DNA from: Vreelandella jeotgali Hwa
GTDB taxonomy: Bacteria > Pseudomonadota > Gammaproteobacteria > Pseudomonadales > Halomonadaceae
Length of the DNA: 64,000 bases
Assembly (NCBI RefSeq): GCF_000334215.1
Contig: NZ_AMQY01000023.1
Span: 62,001-126,000 of the forward strand
Reading direction: 5' to 3'
The notes beneath the pieces were generated by a model. That model was not told where the DNA came from. It worked only from the letters and a program-made list of their open reading frames with translations, and searched no databases. A program made the position numbers and the translations under genes. Below, piece after piece: positions 35,230 to 49,043 of this stretch. Numbering within the stretch: the stretch's first letter is position 1; the number at the start of each line of letters is the position of its first letter.

Positions 35230-36004
35230 AGCCCGGCTGGCGACGCAGCGTCAGCGGATGATCGTGGGCCTCGCACACCGCCTCCAGATGCCCGGGCTTG
35301 AGCTGTTCGTCAAGGAAGTTGTCGGCCTCGCCCTGATCGATGAACAGCCGCTGGCGGGACGCGCCGTTGGCGACCAGCTCGCAGGCGTCGTAAGGGCGCC
35401 AGCGCGACTTGTCCTCGCCCAGGTAGTGACGAAAGGCGTTCTGCCCCCAGGGGCACTCCATGGGATTCACCACGGGGGAAAAGGCCGATACCGAGCGGAA
35501 ACGGCCGGGATGACGCAGCGCCAGCATCAGCGCGCCGTGCCCTCCCATGGAATGACCGCTGATGGATTCGCGGCCGTTGACCGGGAAGTGCAGCCGGACG
35601 ACCGAAGGCAGCTCTTCCACAATGTAGTCGTACATGCGGTAGTGCGCCTTCCACGGCGCCTGGGTGGCGTTGACGTAGAAGCCGGCGCCCGACCCCAGAT
35701 CAAAGCTGTCGTGCTCACCTGGCACATTGGTGCCCCGGGGGCTGGTATCCGGGCAGATAATCGCCACGCCCAGCTCGGCGGCCAGACGCTGGGCCCCGGC
35801 CTTCTGCATGAAGTTTTCGTCGTTGCAGGTCAGCCCCGACAGCCACCACAGCAGCGGCACCCGACTGTCCTCGGCCTGGGGTGGCAGGTAGACGGCAAAA
35901 ATCATGTCGCAGTCCAGCGCCCGCGAATAATGCCGATAGCGCTGATGCCGGCCGCCAAAGCTGCGGTTTTCCGACACTAACTCCAGGGTTTCACTCATGC
36001 TCAT
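35153..36004 (-). CDS. fghA: S-formylglutathione hydrolase
   Basis: A 283-residue esterase-D-type serine hydrolase that converts S-formylglutathione to formate and glutathione, the second step of glutathione-dependent formaldehyde removal. The blocks LTCNDENFMQKAGAQR and SPRGTNVPGE, the nucleophile in SGHSMGGHG (Ser152), and the His in GYDHSYFFI are present. GGAG precedes the ATG at 36004. It lies 124 bases downstream of frmA on the same strand and is its functional partner. Confidence 0.96.
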   Translation of the reverse strand: MSMSETLELVSENRSFGGRHQRYRHYSRALDCDMIFAVYLPPQAEDSRVPLLWWLSGLTCNDENFMQKAGAQRLAAELGVAIICPDTSPRGTNVPGEHDSFDLGSGAGFYVNATQAPWKAHYRMYDYIVEELPSVVRLHFPVNGRESISGHSMGGHGALMLALRHPGRFRSVSAFSPVVNPMECPWGQNAFRHYLGEDKSRWRPYDACELVANGASRQRLFIDQGEADNFLDEQLKPGHLEAVCEAHDHPLTLRRQPGYDHSYFFIASFIEDHLRYHAEHLYK

Positions 36005-36128
36005 GGCAGGCTCCCGTTAATACCCGCGCATTGGCGCGCAAGGCGCGGCCCAGGGCCGCGCAGATGGAACTGACGTCTATATTCGGGCGGTGGGTCAGCC
36101 ACACTCCCCGATCACCGCGCCGTTACGA

Positions 36129-38730
<2,602 letters not shown>

Positions 38731-38872
38731 TTGTCCCCTCATGAGTTGCAGATGAGTATCACTGTCATGTTGTCGTGCACAACGCAGCATAACGCGATAG
38801 TATGACATTCATAGACGAATGTTTAACTTCCGGCCGCAACGTCTCCAGCGGTCACGCGATCCAGGACGCCAC

Positions 38873-39529
38873 ATGCCATCTCCTTCTTCCTCTTCTGCCG
38901 GCTCCGGTGCGCTCGTACTGCGCACACTGGTTTATTTTATCGTTACCGGGGCGATTGCCCAAATCGCTCTGCTGGAGGCCCGCTATTTGCCCGAGCTCCG
39001 CTTTTCAGAGCTGGGCCTGACCGAGCTGACCCAGTCGCTGGTGCTGGCCAGCGGCTGCGCCATCCTGCTGTATGTCCGCCAGGTGCTCAAGGTCTGGCCT
39101 TACGTCACCCTGCTGCTGCTGGCTTTTCTCGCCGCTTCGCTGATTCGCGAGCAGGATGCGCTGCTGGATCATTACGCCGGCCGGCACGTATGGAAAGTGC
39201 TGGTTGCCCTTGTCGTGCTGCCGAGCATTACCTGGGTACTGGTTCACCGGCGCCGTTTCAGCGCCGAAATGGCCGAATACAGCGGGAGTTTTTCGCTGGG
39301 ACTGTTCAGTGCCGGCCTGCTGACGACCTATGCGTTTTCGCGGCTGTACGGGCGCAAGATATTCTGGCAGGCGGTCATGGGCGACGGCTACATGGGCAGT
39401 GTCAAAAGCATGGCCGAAGAAGTTGTCGAGCTGTTGGGCTACAGCCTGATCCTGTTTGCCATGATCGAACTGCTACTGCTGGCTCGGCGCCTTCATCGCG
39501 ACCGCCAGCAGGCCGCCATGCCCGGCTGA
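38873..39529 (+). CDS. Membrane protein of unknown function
   Basis: A 218-residue protein I do not recognise. After a Ser-rich start it has about five to six hydrophobic segments (LRTLVYFIVTGAIAQIALLEA, LVLASGCAILLYV, YVTLLLLAFLAASLI, LVALVVLPSITWVLV, GLFSAGLLTTYAFSRL, LGYSLILFAMIELLLLA) with a polar loop FWQAVMGDGYMGSVKSMAEEVVEL before the last one. AGGAC lies eight bases before the ATG at 38873; the open frame begins at 38819. It is a single gene between divergent sdaA and convergent rpoD, closed by a strong terminator. Confidence 0.75.
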   Translation: MPSPSSSSAGSGALVLRTLVYFIVTGAIAQIALLEARYLPELRFSELGLTELTQSLVLASGCAILLYVRQVLKVWPYVTLLLLAFLAASLIREQDALLDHYAGRHVWKVLVALVVLPSITWVLVHRRRFSAEMAEYSGSFSLGLFSAGLLTTYAFSRLYGRKIFWQAVMGDGYMGSVKSMAEEVVELLGYSLILFAMIELLLLARRLHRDRQQAAMPG

Positions 39530-39556
39530 CCGGGCTCATTTGCTCCTTAAAACGTA

Positions 39557-39591
39557 AAGCCCGCCGGTGCATGCACCGGCGGGCTTTTTAC
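39557..39591. terminator. Bidirectional terminator between the membrane protein gene and rpoD
   Basis: The perfect stem AAGCCCGCCGGTGC/GCACCGGCGGGCTT is followed by TTT on the plus strand and by a TTTACGTTTTAAGG stretch on the minus strand. It can serve both convergent genes. Confidence 0.9.
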
Positions 39592-39646
39592 AGGGCACGC
39601 TGCGCGACGCGCTGTGCAGCGTGAGAAACCGACTCGTGTGGGAAAC

Positions 39647-41470
<1,824 letters not shown>

Positions 41471-41547
41471 AGAAAACCTATCTCGACGAAGAAGAATGAA
41501 GCACCTGACGCGCAAGCGACGTAGCCAAAGCGCCCGGAAAGCCGAAC

Positions 41548-41553
41548 AGTATA
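41548..41553 (-). promoter_or_regulatory. Possible rpoD -10 box
   Basis: TATACT on the minus strand, about 78 bases before the rpoD start codon. No clear -35 hexamer is found at the right spacing. Farther upstream (41658-41679) the inverted repeat GTTGAA-N10-TTCAAC, with CCATCT after it, looks somewhat like a sigma32 promoter. rpoD has heat-shock promoters in E. coli, but the match here is weak. Confidence 0.4.
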
Positions 41554-41735
41554 GCGTTGGCCCCGGTCACGTTTCCAGCGTAGCCTGTTTGCGCGGTCAC
41601 TGCGGTGTGTTAGCTTGTTTGGTTGGGCCGGCGTCCCGCGTTTGTTGCCTAGATGGTGTTGAAGACGACAAAGTTCAACCCTGCCTCCTGCTTTCCGGCC
41701 CCGGCGGAATCACTGCCCCACGGCATGATCGCCTG

Positions 41736-43565
41736 TCAGCGGCCGGCCGCCAGTTCCATGACCAGGCTGGCCAACCGCTGCTTCTGTGATTTGTCCAGTT
41801 TCTCGCCGGCCTGCTCCCGGGCCAGCAGATTGTCGTATTCCTGCCTCGGCGAGCGCGACTGATGCTTGCGCTCAAGGTGCGCCACCAGCCCTTCCAGTTC
41901 GGCTTTTCGCGCCTCGCGCGGAATCAACAGCTCCCGGCGAGCAAGCACGGCGAGCGTCTGCCCCTGGGCGCTGCCCTGAAAGTGCGACAGCACCACCTGC
42001 GGGCTGGTATAGCGCCCGGCCTGCAGCAGCGCTATCAGCTCTCGGCAGAGCTCGCCCTCGGGGCTGCCCGGCAACCATTCCAGTGCCTGCGGCAGCTCGT
42101 CGACCAGGCGCGGCTCGTGGAGCAGCAGCTGCAGCACCCGGCCTTCGGGCGACAGCACCTCGAGCGCCCAGCGCTCCGCTGTTTCATCCGGCTCGCCCGC
42201 CGAAGGGGGCGGCGCCGCATCCGGAGCAGCGCCGGCCGGAGACGACGGCGCCGAGGTGTCGAGTCGCGCCAGCAATGTCTGCAGCTGCTCCTGACGCAGG
42301 CCGCTGCGTTCGGCCAGCTCTTCCAGCAGCAGCGACTGCAACATGCCCCCGGGCACCCGGTTCAGCGCGGCCAGCACATCGCTGGCGAAGCGCTCGCGGC
42401 CTTCCACCGTCTGCAGATCCTGACCGCTTGCCGCCTGCTCAAAAAGAAACTCCGACAGCGGCATGGCACAGGTAACGCGGTCGGTAAACGCCTGAGCGCC
42501 TTCCCGACGCACCAGATCATCGGGATCGTCACCGTCGGGCAAAAACAGAAAGCGCGCCTCGCGGCCGTCAAGCATCTGCGGCAGCGCGGTATCCAGCGCG
42601 CGGCTGGCGGCCTGGCGCCCGGCACGGTCGCCGTCAAAGCAGAACACTACCCGGTTGACCAGACGAAACAGCCGCTTCAAGTGCTCTTCGGTGGTGGCGG
42701 TGCCCAGCGTGGCCACGGCGTTGCGCACGCCGAACTGGGCCAGCGCCACCACGTCCATGTACCCTTCGACAATCACCAGCTGATCGAGTTTACCCGGGGC
42801 CTTGCGCGCCTCGTACAGCCCGTACAGCTCGCGCCCCTTGTGAAACACCGGGGTTTCCGGCGAATTCAGATACTTGGGCTTTCCGTCGCCCAGCAGCCGG
42901 CCGCCAAAGGCCACGGTACGCCCGCGCAGATCGCGGATGGGAAACATCACCCGATCGCGAAAGCGGTCATAGGTACGCCCGCTGTCTTCGCGGTGCACCA
43001 GCAGCCCGTACTCGACCTGCACCGCATCGCTGACACCACGCTCGCTCAGGTGGCGCCTGAGCGCCTCCCAGCCGTCGGGGGCATAGCCGATGCCGTAGGC
43101 GTCGATGACCTCGGGCGACAGGCCGCGCTCCTGCAGATAGTTCCGGGCGCCGCTGCCTTCCGGCATGACACGGCGCTCGCGATAAAAGCTCGCGGCCAGC
43201 TCCAGCAGGTTCACGCCCTGCTTGCGCTTCTGTTCGCGCTGCCGAGCGTGTGGGTCGTCGGCGCCTTCGCGCTCTACCTCCACTCCCAGGCCGGTCGCCA
43301 GCTGTTCCACCGCCTCGGGAAACCCCAGCCGCTCGTATTCCATCAGAAAGCGCAGCGCATTGCCGTGAGCACCGCAGCCGAAGCAGTGATAAAACTGCTT
43401 GTCGGCACTCACGGTAAACGAGGGCGACTTTTCCTGATGGAAGGGACAAAGACCGGCGTGGTTGCGTCCGGCCTTTTTCAGCTGAACCCGGGCGCCGACA
43501 ATATCAACCACGTCGACCCGGGATAGCAGGTCATCGATGAAATGCTGGGGAATACGGCCAGCCAT
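41736..43565 (-). CDS. dnaG: DNA primase DnaG
   Basis: A 609-residue primase making RNA primers at the replication fork. The N-terminal zinc finger has Cys40, His43, Cys61 and Cys64 (CPFH...CFGC). The catalytic core has RVMFPIRDLRGRTVAFGGR and the Toprim motif VIVEGYMDVVAL, followed by FCFDGDRAG. A Pro/Ala-rich linker (about 440-465) leads to the C-terminal DnaB-interacting domain. Full length. The rpsU gene and its terminator lie upstream and rpoD downstream, as in the classic MMS operon. Confidence 0.97.
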   Translation of the reverse strand: MAGRIPQHFIDDLLSRVDVVDIVGARVQLKKAGRNHAGLCPFHQEKSPSFTVSADKQFYHCFGCGAHGNALRFLMEYERLGFPEAVEQLATGLGVEVEREGADDPHARQREQKRKQGVNLLELAASFYRERRVMPEGSGARNYLQERGLSPEVIDAYGIGYAPDGWEALRRHLSERGVSDAVQVEYGLLVHREDSGRTYDRFRDRVMFPIRDLRGRTVAFGGRLLGDGKPKYLNSPETPVFHKGRELYGLYEARKAPGKLDQLVIVEGYMDVVALAQFGVRNAVATLGTATTEEHLKRLFRLVNRVVFCFDGDRAGRQAASRALDTALPQMLDGREARFLFLPDGDDPDDLVRREGAQAFTDRVTCAMPLSEFLFEQAASGQDLQTVEGRERFASDVLAALNRVPGGMLQSLLLEELAERSGLRQEQLQTLLARLDTSAPSSPAGAAPDAAPPPSAGEPDETAERWALEVLSPEGRVLQLLLHEPRLVDELPQALEWLPGSPEGELCRELIALLQAGRYTSPQVVLSHFQGSAQGQTLAVLARRELLIPREARKAELEGLVAHLERKHQSRSPRQEYDNLLAREQAGEKLDKSQKQRLASLVMELAAGR

Positions 43566-43740
43566 GAGCTATCTGCCTCCGACCGCCACGGCGCTGGATA
43601 AATCCCGGCCTCCGGTAATAGCACGGCATAACGCCCTGGCATTACCACAGTCCGCTGCCCCGATACCGGTCAAGTGTCCGACCATGCCCGGAGCCGTTTA
43701 TGCCCGGGGAATGCGGGACGACAATTTCCCGTACGCCATG

Positions 43741-43775
43741 AAAAAACAAACGGCCACCGGACCGGCGGCCGTTTG
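43741..43775 (-). terminator. Terminator between rpsU and dnaG
   Basis: AAACGGCC pairs with GGCCGTTT around a GC-rich loop, followed on the minus strand by GTTTTTT. It stands about 50 bases past the rpsU stop. An rpsU-dnaG attenuator like this lowers primase expression in E. coli. Confidence 0.88.
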
Positions 43776-43824
43776 CTGTCCTTCCAGGCAAGAGCGGCCG
43801 GAACGGGCGCTCTTGCCGTACGGA

Positions 43825-44040
43825 TCAATAGAGCCGTTCGAACCGCTTGCGTTCACGCTGAAGCTTCTTGGCGTGACGCTTGACTGCGGCAGCTGCCTTG
43901 CGCTTGCGCTCGGCCGTCGGCTTTTCGTAGCTTTCACGACGACGAACCTCGGACAAAACGCCGGCTTTTTCACAGGAACGCTTGAAACGACGCAGCGCGA
44001 CGTCAAACGGCTCGTTATCACGTACTTTAACAGAAGGCAT
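43825..44040 (-). CDS. rpsU: 30S ribosomal protein S21
   Basis: The 71-residue S21, same length as in E. coli: [27 protein letters not shown] start, then a long basic helix rich in Arg and Lys, ending ERKRFERLY. It binds near the 3' end of 16S rRNA and helps base-pair with the Shine-Dalgarno. First gene of the rpsU-dnaG-rpoD unit, with its own promoter at 44145-44173. Confidence 0.98.
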   Translation of the reverse strand: MPSVKVRDNEPFDVALRRFKRSCEKAGVLSEVRRRESYEKPTAERKRKAAAAVKRHAKKLQRERKRFERLY

Positions 44041-44144
44041 TAAGCACTCACCTACCTTAAGGAGTCTTGAGTTCGGATAGTCCGTTCATGCCCAAGGCGC
44101 GCTGAGCACCACTGTGCACGATCGGTTTTTTTACAGCGCACCGT

Positions 44145-44173
44145 ATTCTAGTCGTCGAGCGGTATTTTTGCAA
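44145..44173 (-). promoter_or_regulatory. Sigma70 promoter of rpsU
   Basis: -35 TTGCAA (44168-44173), 17-base spacer, -10 TAGAAT (44145-44150) on the minus strand, about 105 bases before the rpsU start codon. On the other strand an extended -10-like TGCTAGACT (44213-44221) may serve tsaD. Confidence 0.75.
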
Positions 44174-44273
44174 CTGACAACCAGGTGCAGCCTCAACGCC
44201 GTTGCGGGAAAATGCTAGACTCCCGGCTCCTGTAAATGACCTCTACCTTGAACCGGACGGGAAAACGCTCGCT

Positions 44274-45344
44274 ATGCGCGTACTGGGCATTGAAACATCC
44301 TGCGATGAAACCGGCGTAGCCGTTTACGATACCGCGCTCAGCGGCGGCGATGGCCTTCTGGGCGATGCCCTTTACAGTCAGGTAGCCATGCACGCCGACT
44401 ACGGCGGCGTGGTGCCGGAGCTGGCCTCGCGGGACCACACCCGCAAACTGCTGCCACTGGTGGAACAGGTGCTGGCCGACGCCCGGATGACCCGCGGCGA
44501 GCTCGACGGTATCGCCTATACCGCCGGCCCGGGGCTGGTCGGCGCGCTGATGGTGGGTGCCGCCACCGCCCACGGCATGGCCCGGGGGCTGAACATTCCC
44601 GCCCTGGGCGTGCACCACATGGAAGGCCACCTGCTCGCGCCGATGCTGGAAGACGACGCCCCGGCGTTCCCCTTTGTCGCGCTGCTGGTATCCGGCGGGC
44701 ATACCCAGCTGGTAGAGGTACAGGGTCTGGGCGAGTATCGCCTGCTGGGCGAGTCGGTGGACGACGCCGCCGGCGAAGCCTTCGACAAGACCGCCAAAAT
44801 GCTCGATCTACCCTACCCCGGCGGCCCCCACGTCGCCAGGCTGGCCGAACAGGGCGACCCCGCGCGCTTGCGCTTCCCCCGGCCGATGACCGACCGCCCG
44901 GGGCTGGACTTCAGCTTCTCGGGGCTCAAGACCCATACCCTGACCGCCATCCATAAGCTCAACGCCGCCGGCGAGCTCACCGAACAGGGGCGCGCTGACG
45001 TGGCCCGCGCCTTTGAAGACGCCGTGGTGGATACCCTGACGATCAAATGCCGCCGAGCGCTGGATGACACCGGCCTCAAGCGGCTGGTGGTGGCCGGCGG
45101 CGTCAGCGCCAACGCCCGCCTGCGCGAAGGCCTGGCCAAGGCCTGCGCCAAACGCCGGGCCGCCGCGTTTTATCCGCGCGGACGCTTTTGTACCGACAAC
45201 GGCGCGATGATTGCCTACGTGGGCGCCCAGCGCCTGGCCGCCGGGGAACGCGATACCCCTGGCCAAATGCAGGCGACCCCGCGCTGGCCACTTGAGCAGC
45301 TGCGCGCCCCCGCCGGCGCTGAGACGGAGTCCCCCACGCCATGA
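44274..45344 (+). CDS. tsaD: tRNA threonylcarbamoyladenosine synthase subunit TsaD
   Basis: A 356-residue Kae1/TsaD ASKHA-fold enzyme that attaches the threonylcarbamoyl group to A37 of ANN-decoding tRNAs. [14 protein letters not shown] starts the protein, metal ligands are in HHMEGH, and SGGHTQL and [12 protein letters not shown] are conserved. The in-frame 24 codons upstream are not supported. It is divergent from rpsU, as in E. coli, and overlaps folB by four bases. The plsY gene that often lies between tsaD and folB is absent here. Confidence 0.96.
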   Translation: MRVLGIETSCDETGVAVYDTALSGGDGLLGDALYSQVAMHADYGGVVPELASRDHTRKLLPLVEQVLADARMTRGELDGIAYTAGPGLVGALMVGAATAHGMARGLNIPALGVHHMEGHLLAPMLEDDAPAFPFVALLVSGGHTQLVEVQGLGEYRLLGESVDDAAGEAFDKTAKMLDLPYPGGPHVARLAEQGDPARLRFPRPMTDRPGLDFSFSGLKTHTLTAIHKLNAAGELTEQGRADVARAFEDAVVDTLTIKCRRALDDTGLKRLVVAGGVSANARLREGLAKACAKRRAAAFYPRGRFCTDNGAMIAYVGAQRLAAGERDTPGQMQATPRWPLEQLRAPAGAETESPTP

Positions 45345-45733
45345 CCGACCGTATCGTGATCGAAGCGCTGGAAGTGGACACCGTGATCGGCGTTTACGCC
45401 TGGGAGCGTAGCGTTCAGCAACGCCTGAGCCTGGATCTCACGCTGGCCACCGATATCCGCCCCGCAGCGGCCACCGACGATCTGGCGCTGACGCTGGACT
45501 ACGCGGCCGTCTGCGAGCGCATCCAACGCTTTGCCGCCGACCACTGCTTTGAGCTGGTGGAAACCTTTGCCGAACGGCTGGTAGCTACCCTGCGCGAAGC
45601 GTTCGGCATTGCCGGCATCACGCTGACGCTGCGCAAGCCCGGCGCGGTACCGGCAGCGTCAAGCGTAGGGCTTGAAATAACCCGGGGCAGTTTTGCCCCG
45701 CCGGCGCCCGAAAAAGGCGAAGCCCGGACGTGA
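45341..45733 (+). CDS. folB: Dihydroneopterin aldolase
   Basis: A 130-residue enzyme of folate synthesis, cleaving dihydroneopterin to 6-hydroxymethyl-dihydropterin. [39 protein letters not shown] and the catalytic lysine in LRKPGAVP match the family. ATG overlaps the tsaD stop (ATGA), and its own stop overlaps the GTG start of folK. Full length with a short tail rich in Pro and Glu. Confidence 0.95.
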   Translation: MTDRIVIEALEVDTVIGVYAWERSVQQRLSLDLTLATDIRPAAATDDLALTLDYAAVCERIQRFAADHCFELVETFAERLVATLREAFGIAGITLTLRKPGAVPAASSVGLEITRGSFAPPAPEKGEART

Positions 45734-46299
45734 GCGAGCCGCGACAGATACTGCTGGGGCTGGGCAGCAACCGCGACGCCCTCGCCAACATCCGGCGCTG
45801 CCTGGCCGCGCTGGAAGCCCGCTTTGGTGCCATACAGGTTTCACCGGTGTATCAAAGCGAGGATATACAAAGTATCGATATAGAAAGCACCGGGGCGAAC
45901 CGCCCCGATGCGGGTTCGGCGTCTGTCTTTCACAATATGGCGGTGGCGCTTTTCAGCGACGCCGCGCCAACGGAGATAAAAGCCTGGTGCATGGCGCAGG
46001 AGCGTGCTCAGGGCCGCCTGCCGAAAAGCGCCGGGGCAACCACCCATCCCATCGATATTGACCTGCTGGCCGTGGGCGAGCTGTGCGGCGAGTTCACCGG
46101 CCCCGGCGGGCGGGCTTTTGCCCTGCCGCATCCGGATATCACCGCGTACGCCTTTGTGCTCCGGCCGCTCGCCGAGCTGGTGCCCCGGGCGCACCACCCC
46201 CGTATCGGCGAGACCTACGCCGAGCTGTGGGCAAGCGCGCGGGCCACGGCCTCGCCGCGGCTGACGGCGATCTGCTTGCCCAGCTCGGCCCCTTTATAG
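45730..46299 (+). CDS. folK: 2-amino-4-hydroxy-6-hydroxymethyldihydropteridine diphosphokinase, divergent
   Basis: A 189-residue HPPK-like protein, next enzyme after Fol[15 protein letters not shown] and VSPVYQSE are typical, and the magnesium aspartates are kept in [11 protein letters not shown], followed by [19 protein letters not shown]. Two things are odd. There is an insert [19 protein letters not shown] before FHNMAV. The usual G-P-R-(T/S)-L-D before the aspartates reads GATTHPID, losing the conserved arginine. The start is GTG overlapping the folB stop. The last 85 bases overlap the convergent cca gene. Confidence 0.85.
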   Translation: MSEPRQILLGLGSNRDALANIRRCLAALEARFGAIQVSPVYQSEDIQSIDIESTGANRPDAGSASVFHNMAVALFSDAAPTEIKAWCMAQERAQGRLPKSAGATTHPIDIDLLAVGELCGEFTGPGGRAFALPHPDITAYAFVLRPLAELVPRAHHPRIGETYAELWASARATASPRLTAICLPSSAPL

Positions 46300-47351
46300 C
46301 CTTCCGCCATGAGCGTCTGCGGGCTGACCGCCGCGGCCTGATCAAAGGCCTGCTCAAGCGCTGCGTGCTTCTCGGGCGCGAGCACTTTCACCAGCGCCAG
46401 CTGCGCCCGCGCGCGTTCGGGGTTGCGCCAGCTGTCCTGGCCGTTCAGCCAGGCCATCACCGCCGCAACGGTCAGCGGCGCCTCTACCAGCCTTGCCGTA
46501 GCGGCGCTGTAGCGGGCCAGCTGTGCCACGGCCCGGGGCAGCTTAAGGCGCTCGGCGAGACCAATGCGCGCCTCCTCCTCCAGCGGCGTGACCAGGCGAG
46601 CGTAGCGCCAGTGGGCCAGCGCAAAATCCGGCCAGTCGGGCAGCGTCTGAATGGCCTCAAGGCAGGCGTCGAGGCTCGTATCCGAGAGCTCCGGCCACCA
46701 GGCGTCGAGCGCTCCGCACTCCTCCAGCGCGCGAAAATAGGCCTCGGGACGCGGCTCGCCCAGCGCCTTTTCGCTTTCCGTCCACACGCGTTCGGCGGCA
46801 AGGTGGGCCAGCTCGCCGCTTTCGCTGACGGTTTGCATCAGCGCGCGAGTCTCGGCGGCGATGGTAAAGCCGAGCTCGGCGTAGCGGGCGAGAAAGCGCG
46901 CCGTGCGCAGCACCCGCAGCGGGTCTTCGCTGAACGCCGCAGAAACGTGGCGCAGCCGGCGGCGTTCGATATCGTCGCGGCCGCCGTAGGGGTCCACCAG
47001 GGTGCCGTCCGGCGCCTCGGCGATGGCGTTGACCGTGAGATCCCGGCGCACCAGATCGTCTTCCAAAGTGACATCGGGGCTGGCGTGGACGCTGAAGCCC
47101 GAGTAGCCGTGGCCGGCCTTGCGCTCGGTGCGCGCCAGGGCGTATTCCTCGGCGGTTTGCGGGTGGAGAAACACGGGGAAGTCGCGGCCCACGGGCTTGA
47201 AGCCTCGCTTGCGCATGGCGTCGGGCGTGGCGCCGACAACCACCCAGTCGTTGTCCCATACCGGGCGGCCCAGCAGCGCATCGCGCACCGCACCGCCCAC
47301 GCGGTAAACGTCCAGTCCGGCTTCCGGGGCGCTATCACCTGCCCGGCTCAT
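46215..47351 (-). CDS. cca: CCA tRNA nucleotidyltransferase
   Basis: A 378-residue class II nucleotidyltransferase that adds or repairs the tRNA 3' CCA end. [13 protein letters not shown], the catalytic DND in WDNDWVVVG, the [10 protein letters not shown] block and [16 protein letters not shown] (template residues) are intact. The C-terminal part lacks an obvious HD phosphohydrolase motif, unlike E. coli Cca. The start overlaps the apaH stop by two bases (coupled). The 3' end is antisense to the end of folK. Confidence 0.94.
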   Translation of the reverse strand: MSRAGDSAPEAGLDVYRVGGAVRDALLGRPVWDNDWVVVGATPDAMRKRGFKPVGRDFPVFLHPQTAEEYALARTERKAGHGYSGFSVHASPDVTLEDDLVRRDLTVNAIAEAPDGTLVDPYGGRDDIERRRLRHVSAAFSEDPLRVLRTARFLARYAELGFTIAAETRALMQTVSESGELAHLAAERVWTESEKALGEPRPEAYFRALEECGALDAWWPELSDTSLDACLEAIQTLPDWPDFALAHWRYARLVTPLEEEARIGLAERLKLPRAVAQLARYSAATARLVEAPLTVAAVMAWLNGQDSWRNPERARAQLALVKVLAPEKHAALEQAFDQAAAVSPQTLMAEGYKGAELGKQIAVSRGEAVARALAHSSA

Positions 47352-48166
47352 CGCGTTGTCTCCTCAACCAGACCGGGCACCTGGATACGACGGCCGCTTT
47401 CCAGCTCCAGCGCGGTAAGCGTACCGCCCCAGGCACAGCCGGTATCCAACGCCCGAGCGTCCACCTGCGCGCCCGGCGTCCGGCCTTCCAGCGCCGCCCA
47501 GTGGCCGAACAGCAGCGTGGCGTCATCGTCGCGGGGGTAGCAAAACCAGGGCCGAAAACCTGCCGGCGCGCTATCCAGGCCGCGCTTGCCGGTAAAGTCC
47601 AGGTGCCCCCGGCCATCGATAAAGCGCATGCGCGTCATGACGTTGACAATGCAGCGCAGCCGATCCATCCCCTCCAGTTCGTCGCGCCAGCGGCGGAGCT
47701 CATCGCCGAACAGTCGGGCCAGAAAATCGCCGGACCGGTCGCCGGCAAGCGCGGTTTCCACCTCGGCGGCAAGCGCTTCCGCCCGGCTGAGGCTCCACGC
47801 CGGGATAATGCCGGCGTGGGTCATCAGGGTATTGCCCCGGCGTACGGCCAGCGGCTGGCTCTGCAGCCAGTCCAGCAGGGCGTCGCCGTCGGCGGCATGG
47901 GCCACTGCCGCAAAGTCGCTGCCGGGCTTGAGGTGGCCGCTACGGGCGGCGACCAGACAGTGAAGGTCGTGGTTGCCCAGCACGCAGCGCACCGAATCGC
48001 CCAACGCTCGGGCTTCGCGCACGCAGCCCGGCGAGTCCGGCCCGCGGTTGACCAGATCGCCCACCAGCCAAATTTGATCTTTGGCCGGATCGAACGACAG
48101 CGTTTCCAGCAGCGCGACAAAGGCATCACGGCAGCCGTGCAGATCGCCGATAACGTAGGTGCTCAT
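47348..48166 (-). CDS. apaH: Bis(5'-nucleosyl)-tetraphosphatase, symmetrical
   Basis: A 272-residue calcineurin-like phosphatase cleaving Ap4A to two ADP; it also decaps Np4-capped RNA. Metal motifs are [20 protein letters not shown] and MTHAGI. A much longer frame runs to 48466, but the ATG at 48166 starts [11 protein letters not shown] and follows AGGAATAG. It begins four bases after the rsmA stop. The small apaG gene that normally separates the two is missing. Confidence 0.96.
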   Translation of the reverse strand: MSTYVIGDLHGCRDAFVALLETLSFDPAKDQIWLVGDLVNRGPDSPGCVREARALGDSVRCVLGNHDLHCLVAARSGHLKPGSDFAAVAHAADGDALLDWLQSQPLAVRRGNTLMTHAGIIPAWSLSRAEALAAEVETALAGDRSGDFLARLFGDELRRWRDELEGMDRLRCIVNVMTRMRFIDGRGHLDFTGKRGLDSAPAGFRPWFCYPRDDDATLLFGHWAALEGRTPGAQVDARALDTGCAWGGTLTALELESGRRIQVPGLVEETTR

Positions 48167-48170
48167 ACGG

Positions 48171-48998
48171 CTATTCCTGCCCGTCCGTACCGGCCGTCTC
48201 CCCCGGCGCGCCGGCCAGGTGGTTGGCCAGGCGAACAAACTCGCCAACCCTGACGGTTTGCGGCCGACGACTCGGATCGATGTCCAGCGTTTCCAGCGTC
48301 TCGGCGCTGACCCGGCCCTTGAGATTGTTGCGCAGGGTTTTACGCCGCTGGCCGAACGCCTGCTTGACCAGATCAAACAGCAGCGCGGGATCGTCGGCCG
48401 GGCACGGCAGCTTGGCATGGGGCGCCAGACGGACAATCGCGGAATCCACCGCCGGGCGCGGTACAAAGGCCTCCGGCGGCACGTTAAACAGCTGCTCCAC
48501 CCGGCAGTAATACTGCGCCATCACCGACAGCCGCCCCCAGTCCTTGCCGCCGGGCTCGGCCGACAGCCGCTCGACCACCTCTTTTTGCAACATGAAATGC
48601 ATATCCGCCACCGCGCTGCCTTCGCCGAGCAGATGGATAATCAGCGGCGTGGCGATGTTGTACGGCAGGTTGCCTACCACGCGCAGCGGCTCACCGTCGC
48701 CCTTGAGCTCGGCAAAATCGATCTTCAGCGCGTCGCCTTCGTGGATCACCAGGCCCGGGTAGTTGAAAAACTGCACCCGCAGTCCGGGAATCAGATCGCG
48801 GTCGAGTTCGATAACGTCCAGTTCACCAACGGCGTCCAGCAGCGGCTGGGTCAGCGCTCCCTGGCCGGGGCCGATTTCCACCAGACGCTCGCCGGCGCGC
48901 GGCTGCACGGCATCGACAATGCCGCCGATAACGCCGGTATCCTGAAGAAAGTTCTGCCCGAAGCGTTTACGGGCACGATGGTGAGGCATTGATGGCAT
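48171..48998 (-). CDS. rsmA: 16S rRNA dimethyladenosine transferase (A1518/A1519)
   Basis: A 275-residue KsgA/RsmA methyltransferase using S-adenosylmethionine. KRFGQNFL, VEIGPGQGALT (SAM loop), the motif IV VGNLPYNIATPL and FVPRPAVDSAIV are diagnostic. Full length with a short Gly/Thr-rich tail. Located between pdxA and apaH on the same strand, part of the lptD-surA-pdxA-rsmA-apaH series. Confidence 0.96.
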   Translation of the reverse strand: MPSMPHHRARKRFGQNFLQDTGVIGGIVDAVQPRAGERLVEIGPGQGALTQPLLDAVGELDVIELDRDLIPGLRVQFFNYPGLVIHEGDALKIDFAELKGDGEPLRVVGNLPYNIATPLIIHLLGEGSAVADMHFMLQKEVVERLSAEPGGKDWGRLSVMAQYYCRVEQLFNVPPEAFVPRPAVDSAIVRLAPHAKLPCPADDPALLFDLVKQAFGQRRKTLRNNLKGRVSAETLETLDIDPSRRPQTVRVGEFVRLANHLAGAPGETAGTDGQE

Positions 48999-49043
48999 GA
49001 AGCGAGATTCCGGGATGAGGAGAAAAGTCAGCGTCGGCGCGAT

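Noticed and set aside
41862-43526. 554-codon open frame antisense to dnaG
   Set aside because: Shadow of dnaG with no recognisable domain or ribosome site.
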